58,527 nt of DNA from Nocardioides sp. LHD-245. GTDB taxonomy: Bacteria > Actinomycetota > Actinomycetes > Propionibacteriales > Nocardioidaceae. The stretch covers positions 1-58,527 of the forward strand of contig NZ_JAVFWN010000025.1 in assembly GCF_030929495.1 (NCBI RefSeq). Direction: 5' to 3'. The position numbers were made by a program, and so were the translations under genes. This document shows positions 33,796 through 41,522 of this stretch, one piece after another (position 1 is the first letter of the stretch; each line of letters begins with the position of its first letter). The notes under the pieces are model-generated. The model saw only the letters and a program-made list of their open reading frames with translations. It was not told where the DNA came from and did not search any database.

Positions 33796-34992
33796 GTGAC
33801 TGTGACTGAAACGGCCGAGTCGGCCGTCCGGTCGGCTCTTGAAGTGGACCGCGTCGAGAGCCACCTGAACCCGCCCGCGTCGTACGACCTGGCCGACCAC
33901 CCCGTGCCCACCGGGCGCGAGGAGGTCTGGCGGTTCACGCCGCTCAAGCGGCTGCGCGGGCTCCTCGACGGCGAGGCGTCCGCGGCGACGCTGACCCGCG
34001 AGACCACGCTGCCCGCGGGCGTCACGCTGAGCGAGATCAGCGCCGACGAGGCCGTCGCGCTCGGCGAGCTCGGGCCCAACGACCGCCCCGCAGCGCTGGC
34101 CGCCGCGAACGCCGGCGGCGCGCTGCTGCTCGACGTCCCGGCCGAGGCCGTCGTCGCCGAGCCGATCGTCATCCGGCTCACCGGCGAGTCGGTCGACGAC
34201 CTGGTCTGGGGCCGGCTGCTCTACCGCATCGGCGCCCACGCCGAGGTCACGATCGTCCTCGTACACACCGGCTCGGTGCGCTACTCGGCCCTCTCGACCT
34301 TCCTCGTCGGCGACGGCGCCAAGGTCAACGTGCTGAGCCTGCAGGACTGGGCCGACGATGCCGTCCACCTCGGTCGCGACGCGATCCGGGTCGGCCGCGA
34401 CGCCTTCGTCAAGCACACCTCGATCTCCTTCGGCGGCGACCTGGTGCGCATGCACGCCAACGTCGAGTACGCCGGTCCCGGCGGCGAGGCCGAGCTGCTC
34501 GGCCTCTACTTCGCCGACGAGGGCCAGCACCTCGAGCACCGGCTGTTCGCCGACCACAACGCCCCCAAGACCAAGAGCCACGTGGTCTACAAGGGCGCGC
34601 TGCAGGGCAAGGGCGCGCACACGGTGTGGATCGGCAACGTCCTGATCCGCAAGATCGCCGAGGGCATCGAGACCTACGAGGAGAACCGCAACCTGGTTCT
34701 CACCGACGGCTGCCAGGCCGACTCGGTCCCGAACCTCGAGATCGAGACCGGCGAGATCGAGGGCGCCGGGCACGCCTCGGCGACGGCCCGCTTCGACGAC
34801 GAGCAGTTGTTCTACCTGCGCTCGCGCGGCATCTCCGAGAAGGAGGCGCAGCGCCTGGTGGTGCACGGCTTCTTCAACGACCTGATCCGCAAGGTCGGCA
34901 TCCCCTCCATCGAGGAGCAGCTGCTCGAGACGGTCGAGGCGGAGCTCGCCAAGAACGTGCTCAAGGTCTCTGCCGACGTGGAGGGAGCATGA
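33796..34992 (+). CDS. sufD: Fe-S cluster assembly protein SufD
   Basis: 398 residues, paralogue of SufB with the same beta-helix. EEVWRFTPLKRLRGLLDGE at the N-terminus, the central DHNAPKTKSHVVYKGAL, and ATARFDDEQLFYLRSRGISE at the end define it. SufD is the stabilising partner in SufBC2D and lacks the scaffold cysteine. GTG 33796 is preceded by GAAGGAAA. The TGA overlaps the ATG of the ferredoxin gene. Confidence 0.96.
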   Translation: MTVTETAESAVRSALEVDRVESHLNPPASYDLADHPVPTGREEVWRFTPLKRLRGLLDGEASAATLTRETTLPAGVTLSEISADEAVALGELGPNDRPAALAAANAGGALLLDVPAEAVVAEPIVIRLTGESVDDLVWGRLLYRIGAHAEVTIVLVHTGSVRYSALSTFLVGDGAKVNVLSLQDWADDAVHLGRDAIRVGRDAFVKHTSISFGGDLVRMHANVEYAGPGGEAELLGLYFADEGQHLEHRLFADHNAPKTKSHVVYKGALQGKGAHTVWIGNVLIRKIAEGIETYEENRNLVLTDGCQADSVPNLEIETGEIEGAGHASATARFDDEQLFYLRSRGISEKEAQRLVVHGFFNDLIRKVGIPSIEEQLLETVEAELAKNVLKVSADVEGA

Positions 34993-35335
34993 CCTTCGAG
35001 CGGGCCTGCGCGCTGGCCGACGTACCGACCGACGAGGCGCTCGCCGTCACCGTCGACCGGTACGACGTCGCCGTGGCCCGTCGCGGCGACGAGGTCTTCG
35101 CCCTGCAGGACCTCTGCTCGCACGCCGCGGTCGCGCTGAGCGAGGGCGAGGTGGAGGACTGCACCGTCGAGTGCTGGCTGCACGGCTCGCGCTTCGACCT
35201 GCGCACCGGCAAGCCCACCGGCCTCCCGGCGACCGAGCCGGTCGCCACCTTCCCCGTCGAACTGCGCCCCACTGATTCGGGCGACGTCGACGTCTACATC
35301 GACGTCGCCACCACATTGAACGGAGTCACCCCCGC

Positions 35336-35339
<4 letters not shown>
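34989..35339 (+). CDS. Rieske-type ferredoxin of the suf operon
   Basis: 116 residues, cytoplasmic. CSHAAVALSEGEV and CWLHGSRFDL hold the two Cys-X-His and Cys-X2-His ligand pairs of a Rieske [2Fe-2S] cluster; as in bacterial dioxygenase ferredoxins there is no disulfide pair. It lies between sufD and sufC with ATGA overlaps on both sides, an arrangement seen in many actinobacteria. It may supply electrons or act in cluster transfer during assembly; its exact task is not settled. Confidence 0.92.
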
Positions 35340-36103
<764 letters not shown>

Positions 36104-36105
36104 TC

Positions 36106-37377
36106 ATGACCCTGGAGGGTCTGCTCCCCGAGCTGACGGTGATCCGCAAGGATTTCCCGATCCTCGAGCGCGCGCTCGCGGGCGGGATGCCGCTGGTCTA
36201 CCTCGACAGCGCCAACACCTCGCAGAAGCCGCAGGTCGTCATCGACACGATGGTCGACCACCTGGAGCGCCACAACGCCAACATCGCCCGGGCGATGCAC
36301 CAGCTCGGTGCCGAGTCGACCGAGGCGTTCGAGGCCGCGCGCGACAAGGTGGCGGCGTTCATCGGCGCACCCGAGCGTGACGAGGTGATCTTCACCAAGA
36401 ACGCCTCCGAGGCGCTCAACCTGGTCGCCAACACCCTGGCATGGCGGGGCGAGCACCAGGTCGGCGAGGGTGACGAGATCGTCATCACCGAGATGGAGCA
36501 CCACTCCAACATCGTGCCGTGGCAGCTCCTGGCCGAGCGCACCGGCGCGACGCTGCGCTGGTTCGGGCTCACCGACGACGGCCAGCTCGACCTCAGCAAC
36601 GCGCACGAGCTGATCAACGAGCGCACCGCGGTCGTGGCCTTCACCTGGGTCTCCAACATGCTCGGCACGATCAACCCGGTCGCCGAGCTGACCCGGCGCG
36701 CCCACGCGGTCGGCGCGCGGGTCGTCGTCGATGCCTCCCAGGCTGCGCCGCAGCTCCCGATCGACCTGGCGGCGATGCCCGAGACCGATCGTCCCGACGC
36801 CGTCGCCTTCACCGGCCACAAGGTGGTCGGGCCCACCGGCATCGGCGTGCTCTGGGGACGGCGCGCCTTCCTCGACGGGCTCCCGCCCTTCCTCGGTGGC
36901 GGCGAGATGATCGAGACCGTGCGCATGGAGGGCTCGACCTACGCCGGGATCCCACACAAGTTCGAGGCCGGCACTCCACCCATCGTCGAGGCGATCGGCC
37001 TCGGCGCGGCGGTGGAGTACCTCAGCCATGTCGGCATGGACGCGATCCACGCCCACGAGCAGGCCATCACCGGCTACGCCCTCGAGGGGCTGCGGACCGT
37101 GACCGGCCTGACCGTGCTCGGCCCGCTCGACGCCGCCTCACGTGGCGGCGCCATCTCGTTCGAGCTCGACGGCGTGCACCCGCACGACATCGCCCAGGTG
37201 CTCGACAGCCGCGGCATCGCCGTGCGCGCCGGGCACCACTGCGCCAAGCCGGCCCACGCGCGCTTCGGCGTGCAGAGCTCGACGCGGATGTCGTCGTACC
37301 TCTACACGGAGCCGCGGGAGATCGACGCCCTCGTCGAGGCGCTGGAATACACCCGCTCCTACTTCAAGTTGGACTGA
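36106..37377 (+). CDS. sufS: cysteine desulfurase SufS
   Basis: 423 residues, group II PLP-dependent desulfurase that delivers sulfur for Fe-S clusters. PLP is bound by Lys239 in FTGHKVVGPTGIGVLWG; the substrate-cysteine-accepting residue is Cys379 in RAGHHCAKPAHARFG. LVYLDSANTSQKPQ replaces the more usual DNAATTQKP at the start, a normal actinobacterial variant. It starts 2 nt after sufC and its partner sufU starts 2 nt after it. Confidence 0.96.
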   Translation: MTLEGLLPELTVIRKDFPILERALAGGMPLVYLDSANTSQKPQVVIDTMVDHLERHNANIARAMHQLGAESTEAFEAARDKVAAFIGAPERDEVIFTKNASEALNLVANTLAWRGEHQVGEGDEIVITEMEHHSNIVPWQLLAERTGATLRWFGLTDDGQLDLSNAHELINERTAVVAFTWVSNMLGTINPVAELTRRAHAVGARVVVDASQAAPQLPIDLAAMPETDRPDAVAFTGHKVVGPTGIGVLWGRRAFLDGLPPFLGGGEMIETVRMEGSTYAGIPHKFEAGTPPIVEAIGLGAAVEYLSHVGMDAIHAHEQAITGYALEGLRTVTGLTVLGPLDAASRGGAISFELDGVHPHDIAQVLDSRGIAVRAGHHCAKPAHARFGVQSSTRMSSYLYTEPREIDALVEALEYTRSYFKLD

Positions 37378-37379
37378 CG

Positions 37380-37862
37380 ATGACGACGGCCAACGGTCAG
37401 GACCTGGACGCGCTCTACCAGGACATCATCCTCGACCACTACAAGAACCCCCACGGCAAGGGCCTGCGCGACGCCCACGAGGCCGAGGTGCACCACGTCA
37501 ACCCGACCTGCGGTGACGAGGTGACCCTGCGCGTCCACCTCGAGGACGGGGCTGCCGGCCGGGTCGTCGCGGACGTGTCGTACGACGCGCTGGGGTGCTC
37601 GATCTCGCAGGCGTCGGCGTCGGTGCTCTACGACCTCCTGGTCGGCAAGGGCGTCGACGAGGCGATGGAGATCCACCAGGAGTTCCTCACCCTGATGCAG
37701 GGCAAGGGCACGGTGGAGCCGGACGAGGACGTCCTCGAGGACGGCATCGCGTTCGCGGGCGTGGCGAAGTTCCCGGCCCGCGTGAAGTGCGCGCTGTTGT
37801 CGTGGATGGCATGGAAGGACGCGACGGCGCAGGCCATCGCAGGAGACGGAGACAAGTCATGA
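37380..37862 (+). CDS. sufU: SufU zinc-dependent sulfurtransferase
   Basis: 160 residues, IscU-like fold. Cys44 (NPTCGDE), Cys73 (LGCSIS) and Cys137 (VKCALL) with Asp46 form the zinc site that accepts persulfide sulfur from SufS, as in Bacillus. Presence of the SufU-type insertion between the second and third cysteine favours sulfur transfer rather than scaffold function. ATG 37380; the TGA overlaps the next ATG. Confidence 0.95.
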   Translation: MTTANGQDLDALYQDIILDHYKNPHGKGLRDAHEAEVHHVNPTCGDEVTLRVHLEDGAAGRVVADVSYDALGCSISQASASVLYDLLVGKGVDEAMEIHQEFLTLMQGKGTVEPDEDVLEDGIAFAGVAKFPARVKCALLSWMAWKDATAQAIAGDGDKS

Positions 37863-38245
37863 GCGAGTCCATCGACAACAGCGACCTGCCCGAGGTCCCC
37901 GAAGCCGCGGGACTGGCGGGCACCAACGCCTCGTCCAACGTGGCGCTGGCCGACATCGAGGAGGCGATGAAGGACGTCGTCGACCCCGAGCTCGGCATCA
38001 ACGTCGTCGACCTGGGCCTCGTCTACGGCATCCACGTCGACGAGGGCACCAATGTCGTCCTCGACATGACGCTGACCTCCGCGGCCTGCCCGCTGACCGA
38101 CGTGATCACCGACCAGACCGAGTCCGCCCTGGAGGGCCTGGTCAACGACGTCGCCATCAACTGGGTCTGGATGCCGCCGTGGGGTCCCGACAAGATCACC
38201 GACGACGGCCGCGACCAGCTCCGGGCCCTCGGCTTCAACGTCTAG
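37859..38245 (+). CDS. sufT: SufT, MIP18/DUF59 Fe-S assembly factor
   Basis: 128 residues. The DUF59 core is VDPELGINVVDLGLVYG with LTSAACPLTDVI, and the end WMPPWGPDKITDDGRDQLRALGF is that of actinobacterial SufT. It assists maturation of Fe-S proteins when demand is high. It is the last gene of the suf operon, coupled to sufU by ATGA. Its TAG stop lies in a perfect hairpin that also covers the stop of the convergent gene. Confidence 0.95.
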   Translation: MSESIDNSDLPEVPEAAGLAGTNASSNVALADIEEAMKDVVDPELGINVVDLGLVYGIHVDEGTNVVLDMTLTSAACPLTDVITDQTESALEGLVNDVAINWVWMPPWGPDKITDDGRDQLRALGFNV

Positions 38246-38258
38246 GACACAGTCCTAG
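38242..38258. terminator. bidirectional hairpin across two stop codons
   Basis: CTAGGAC-ACA-GTCCTAG is a perfect 7-bp stem with a 3-nt loop. It contains the sufT stop (38243-38245) on one strand and the stop of the convergent exported-protein gene (38255-38257) on the other. No T-tract; termination may need Rho or simply pausing. Confidence 0.5.
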
Positions 38259-38767
38259 CAGCGGCCGGTGCCGTAGCTCCAGTCGAACCGTGCCCGGAGC
38301 GACTCCTGCGGCCCGATGCCGACGAGCGTCACCTGATAGGTACCGGCGTGCCGCGGCGGACGCAGCCGGTAGACGCCCTCGCCGACCTCGACGGCGCTCC
38401 GCGTCCCCCGGCAGGCCGGCTCGGCCGACCGGGTCCCGCGGTACGTCACCTGCCAGGTCCAGCCCGGGCGGTCGACGGCGAGCAGGATCCTGCCCTCGCC
38501 GGTGACCCGCGGCACGGCGCCCGCGGCGGGACGCCGGCAGTTGCCGCCGCCCAGCTCGCCCTCGGTCGTGACGACGACCGGGAACACCACGCAGTGCTCC
38601 ACGACGGCCGCGCGCAGGTCCGGTCCGGGGAGCCGCAGCTCGACGACGGGAATCCGCTCGCCGGTGGCCTCCGCCGCGGCGGGTAGTGCGGCGGAGAGCA
38701 CGGTCGCGGTCAGGACCGCCGCCCCCGCGCGCGCGAACAAGCGACGGAGCAGCGCGAACACGTCCAC
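38255..38767 (-). CDS. exported protein of unknown function
   Basis: 170 residues. The N-terminus (FALLRRLFARAG, then AAVLTATVLSAALPAAAEA) is a signal peptide with probable cleavage after AEA near residue 37. The mature part has four cysteines (EHCVVFPV, GNCRRPA, PACRGT, TGRC) and beta-strand spacing suggestive of an Ig-like or lipid-binding sandwich. I know no family. Start is uncertain (GTG 38767 or GTG 38761). It lies behind the SRPBCC gene on the same strand. Confidence 0.6.
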   Translation of the reverse strand: MDVFALLRRLFARAGAAVLTATVLSAALPAAAEATGERIPVVELRLPGPDLRAAVVEHCVVFPVVVTTEGELGGGNCRRPAAGAVPRVTGEGRILLAVDRPGWTWQVTYRGTRSAEPACRGTRSAVEVGEGVYRLRPPRHAGTYQVTLVGIGPQESLRARFDWSYGTGRC

Positions 38768-38811
38768 GAGCGTACGTTCTCGCAGGTCCGTCCGTGGCTG
38801 TTCCGGGGAAT

Positions 38812-39318
38812 TCAGCGGAGGGGCGCGAACCTCCGGTCGGTGTAGCGGCGCAGGTTCTTGAGGAAGCGCCGGAAGGCGATGGTGCAGACCAGGCCGCTGA
38901 TGGGCATGAAGTACCGCCCGGGACCCGCCACGTCGAGCGCCAGGGTCCAGGTGAGCCGGCAGCCCTGCGGAGTCGGCTCGACGTCGTACCGCTCGGCGAA
39001 GGCGCGGATCGACTTCTCCGAGGCCTCGTTGAAGCGGAAGCCCATCCGCTGCCCGGGCTCCCACAGCAGGAATTCCTCGGCTCCCTTCAACCCACCGAGC
39101 ATCGACACCACCCGGGTGCTGCCGACGCCGGGCGGAAGGGGCGAGGTCCACTCGACGTTGCGGATCACCGATGCCCACCGCGGCCACGCGTCGGCGTCGG
39201 CGAAGACCTCGAACAGCTGGTCCGGGGTGATCGCGAGCTCGACGCTGTTGGCGTAGCGGTGGGGCGCCGTGTCGACGTAGTCGATCCCGACGCGCTCGCA
39301 GGGGTGCAGGGCGGCCAT
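38812..39318 (-). CDS. SRPBCC-fold (polyketide cyclase-like) protein
   Basis: 168 residues with a START/Bet v1-type helix-grip fold: YANSVELAITPDQLFEVFAD at the N-terminus, WPRWASVIRNVEWTSP, and a long amphipathic C-terminal helix (FRRFLKNLRRYTDRRF). Such proteins bind hydrophobic ligands in a cavity. GRYFMPISGLVCTIAF near the end is unusually hydrophobic and could touch the membrane. It is divergent from the VLRF1 gene with both promoters in 41 bp. Confidence 0.75.
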   Translation of the reverse strand: MAALHPCERVGIDYVDTAPHRYANSVELAITPDQLFEVFADADAWPRWASVIRNVEWTSPLPPGVGSTRVVSMLGGLKGAEEFLLWEPGQRMGFRFNEASEKSIRAFAERYDVEPTPQGCRLTWTLALDVAGPGRYFMPISGLVCTIAFRRFLKNLRRYTDRRFAPLR

Positions 39319-39324
39319 CAGGTC

Positions 39325-39330
39325 AGACTA
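39325..39330 (-). promoter_or_regulatory. -10 box, leaderless promoter of the SRPBCC gene
   Basis: On the reverse strand TAGTCT is followed by 6 nt and ATG 39318. Confidence 0.45.
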
Positions 39331-39347
39331 GAACAGGTTCTCGTCGG

Positions 39348-39353
39348 TAGGGT
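39348..39353 (+). promoter_or_regulatory. -10 box, leaderless promoter of the VLRF1 gene
   Basis: TAGGGT is followed by 6 nt (CGTGCC) and GTG 39360. Only 17 bp separate it from the divergent -10 box at 39325-39330. Confidence 0.45.
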
Positions 39354-39359
39354 CGTGCC

Positions 39360-39995
39360 GTGCCCGAGGTCCTCGTCCCGCCCGCCCGGTGGCCGCGCTG
39401 GGTCACGAACTTCGCCGCCTCGCACGGCGAGCCCACGTTGCGCGTCGACGGGGGAGTGCTGCGCGGTACGGCGCCCGACGGCTCGTGGTTCAGCGCCGGC
39501 CTGCCCTTCTCCCGGTCCTACGCCGGGCCGGCCGAGGTCGATGCCCTCCTGGTGGCCGTGGCGGCGGGGACGTCGGCGCCCTGGGGCGTGCTCCTCGTCC
39601 GTAAGGGCGGCTTCGCGGTGGCCCGCGTGGAGGCCGGTGCGGTCGTCGCGAGCAAGGTCGGGCAGCGCCACGTCCAGGGACGGACCAAGGCCGGCGGCCA
39701 GTCCCAGCAGCGCTTCGCGCGCCGTCGGGCCAACCAGGCCCGGGTCGCCTACGAGGCGGCCGCCGACCACGCCGTGAGGGTGCTGGCCGGGGTGGGGGAG
39801 GTGGTCGCCGGCGGAGACCGCGGTGCGGTGGACGAGGTGCTCGCCGACCCGCGACTGGGCGCGGTCGGCGTCGTGGGCCCCTGGCTCGCCGTACCGGACC
39901 CGCGGCGGGGAGTCCTCGACCGAGCGGTGGCCGACGCCCAGTCCTTGGTGGTGACGGTGGAGAACGCCGGGCAGGCGACCGCGCGCGGCGGGTAG
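39360..39995 (+). CDS. actinobacterial VLRF1-type release factor / peptidyl-tRNA hydrolase
   Basis: 211 residues. The diagnostic block is VGQRHVQGRTKAGGQSQQRF, residues 100-119, continuing ARRRANQAR. It is the Vms1/ANKZF1-like eRF1-fold catalytic loop, with a literal GGQ at 112-114. In eukaryotes Vms1 releases nascent chains from stalled ribosomes; the actinobacterial group (acVLRF1) is expected to do the same. No other rescue factor is adjacent. GTG 39360 has a leaderless promoter. A 26-bp palindrome follows the stop. Confidence 0.8.
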   Translation: MPEVLVPPARWPRWVTNFAASHGEPTLRVDGGVLRGTAPDGSWFSAGLPFSRSYAGPAEVDALLVAVAAGTSAPWGVLLVRKGGFAVARVEAGAVVASKVGQRHVQGRTKAGGQSQQRFARRRANQARVAYEAAADHAVRVLAGVGEVVAGGDRGAVDEVLADPRLGAVGVVGPWLAVPDPRRGVLDRAVADAQSLVVTVENAGQATARGG

Positions 39996-40040
39996 AACGC
40001 GTCGCAATTGGGCAGAGACTGCATGGCTAGGCCCGGAATT

Positions 40041-40066
40041 GTTGCGGTTTGGGACCAAACCGCAAC
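40041..40066. terminator. 26-bp perfect palindrome between convergent genes
   Basis: GTTGCGGTTTGG at 40041-40052 and CCAAACCGCAAC at 40055-40066 are perfect 12-bp arms with only two bases (GA) between. It lies between the ends of the VLRF1 gene and the GbsR-type gene. It may act as a bidirectional transcript end or be a protein-binding site; without a T-tract the terminator call is tentative. Confidence 0.4.
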
Positions 40067-40087
40067 GCCCAGAGCCCAGTCCGGCGC

Positions 40088-40564
40088 TCAGTCGTCGAGG
40101 CCGAGCTCGGCCCGCCGCACCGCCCAGCGCTCATCGAGGTCGGACATCTCGGCGAGCACGAAGGCGAGGAACTCACGCGCCAGCCGAAGCCGGCGGCGCG
40201 CGGGATCGTCGGCCGGCAGCTCGGCCAGGCCACGGTCGAGTGCGGCGATGAGCGGTGCATAGAACTGGTCCAGCCGGACCGTCATGCCGTGCCAGGCGTC
40301 GTCGTCGACGACGAACACGTCGCGCCGGGAGCCGCGCTCGCGCTCGCGGCGGATCATGCCGACGCCGTCGAGGTAGCGCACGGCGCCGGACACGCCGGCC
40401 GGGCTCACCCCGAGGCCGCCGGCGATCTCGGCCGCCGTCATCCGGCCGTCGTCGTCGACGAGGAGCGCGGCGAACACCCGGGAGGGGAGCCGGGCCAGAC
40501 CGGCGCTGGTGAGGGCGCCCCCCATCCGCTCCACGAAGGAGTCGCGGGCGCTGTCGGTGGACAT
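40088..40564 (-). CDS. GbsR/MarR-type transcriptional regulator
   Basis: 158 residues. The winged helix is SRVFAALLVDDDGRMTAAEI and AGGLGVSPAGVSGAVRYLDG; MIRRERERGSRRDVFVVDD forms the wing and the rest is a helical dimer domain. Proteins of this type usually repress a divergent transporter operon and are released by its substrate. The ABC exporter genes start 52 bp away on the other strand with a palindrome between, supporting that role. Confidence 0.85.
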   Translation of the reverse strand: MSTDSARDSFVERMGGALTSAGLARLPSRVFAALLVDDDGRMTAAEIAGGLGVSPAGVSGAVRYLDGVGMIRRERERGSRRDVFVVDDDAWHGMTVRLDQFYAPLIAALDRGLAELPADDPARRRLRLAREFLAFVLAEMSDLDERWAVRRAELGLDD

Positions 40565-40570
40565 GCCGAG

Positions 40571-40576
40571 AGTCTA
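40571..40576 (-). promoter_or_regulatory. -10 box, leaderless promoter of the GbsR-type gene
   Basis: On the reverse strand TAGACT is followed by 6 nt and ATG 40564. The palindrome at 40582-40597 lies just upstream, so the regulator could control itself. Confidence 0.45.
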
Positions 40577-40581
40577 CAAGA

Positions 40582-40597
40582 TTCAGTAATTGCTGAA
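40582..40597. promoter_or_regulatory. candidate operator of the GbsR-type regulator
   Basis: TTCAGTAATTGCTGAA is a 16-bp near-perfect dyad (14 of 16 positions symmetrical) in an otherwise GC-rich region, in the middle of the 52-bp gap between the regulator and the ABC exporter. Confidence 0.55.
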
Positions 40598-40616
40598 ACA
40601 GGTGCATGATGGAGAC

Positions 40617-41522
40617 ATGACACGTCCCCTCATCGAGGTTCGTGGCCTCGTGAAGACCTTCGGAGCCTTCCGCGCCCTCGACGGGCTCGACCTGGTCGTC
40701 GAGGCGGGGGAGGTGCACGGCTTCCTTGGCCCCAACGGTGCAGGCAAGTCGACCACCATCCGGGTGCTCCTCGGTCTGCTGCGCAAGGACGCCGGGGAGG
40801 TCCGGATCCTCGGCGGCGATCCGTGGCGTGACGCCGCGACGCTGCACCGCCGGCTGGCCTACGTTCCCGGCGACGTCAGCCTGTGGCCGAACCTGAGCGG
40901 CGGCGAGATCGTCGACCTGCTCATCCGGATGCGCGGAGCCGACCCCGCCAGGTCGCGGCGTGAGGAGCTGATCGAGCGCTTCTCGCTCGACCCGACCAAG
41001 CGCGGCCGGGCGTACTCCAAGGGCAACCGGCAGAAGGTCGCCCTGGTCGCGGCGTTCGCCACCGACCCCGACCTGCTCATCCTCGACGAGCCGACGTCGG
41101 GCCTCGACCCGCTGATGGAGCAGGTCTTCAACGACTGCGTCGCCGAGCAGACCGCGCGCGGCGCGACGGTGCTGCTGTCGAGCCACATCCTCAGCGAGGT
41201 GGACCGACTCGCCGACCGGGTCACGATCATCCGCGAGGGCGCGGTCGTCGAGAGCGGCCGCCTCAGCGACCTGCGCCATCTCAGCCGTAGCCGGATCGTG
41301 GCGACCCTGAGCGGCGCCGTCCCCGACCTCGCCGGCACGCCCGGTGTCCACGACCTCGGGGTCGACGGTGCCCAGCTCAGCTGCACCGTGGACCCCGACG
41401 GTCTGCCCGCCGTCCTGACCGCGCTGACGGCGGCCGGCGTCACGGCGCTCACCAGCACGCCGCCGAGCCTGGAGGAGCTCTTCCTCGACGCCTACCGGGA
41501 CCGGGTGGGGGCGGCGCGGTGA
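40617..41522 (+). CDS. ABC exporter ATP-binding protein
   Basis: 301 residues. Walker A GPNGAGKSTTIRVLLG, degenerate signature YSKGNRQKVALVAAF, Walker B LLILDEPTSGLDPLM, and switch His in LSSHILSEVDRL. The YSKGNRQK form in place of LSGGQ is typical of ATPases of polyketide-antibiotic-type ABC-2 exporters. ATG 40617 follows GGAG, 3-6 nt upstream. The permease gene overlaps its stop by 4 nt. Under control of the divergent GbsR-type protein by inference. Confidence 0.9.
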   Translation: MTRPLIEVRGLVKTFGAFRALDGLDLVVEAGEVHGFLGPNGAGKSTTIRVLLGLLRKDAGEVRILGGDPWRDAATLHRRLAYVPGDVSLWPNLSGGEIVDLLIRMRGADPARSRREELIERFSLDPTKRGRAYSKGNRQKVALVAAFATDPDLLILDEPTSGLDPLMEQVFNDCVAEQTARGATVLLSSHILSEVDRLADRVTIIREGAVVESGRLSDLRHLSRSRIVATLSGAVPDLAGTPGVHDLGVDGAQLSCTVDPDGLPAVLTALTAAGVTALTSTPPSLEELFLDAYRDRVGAAR

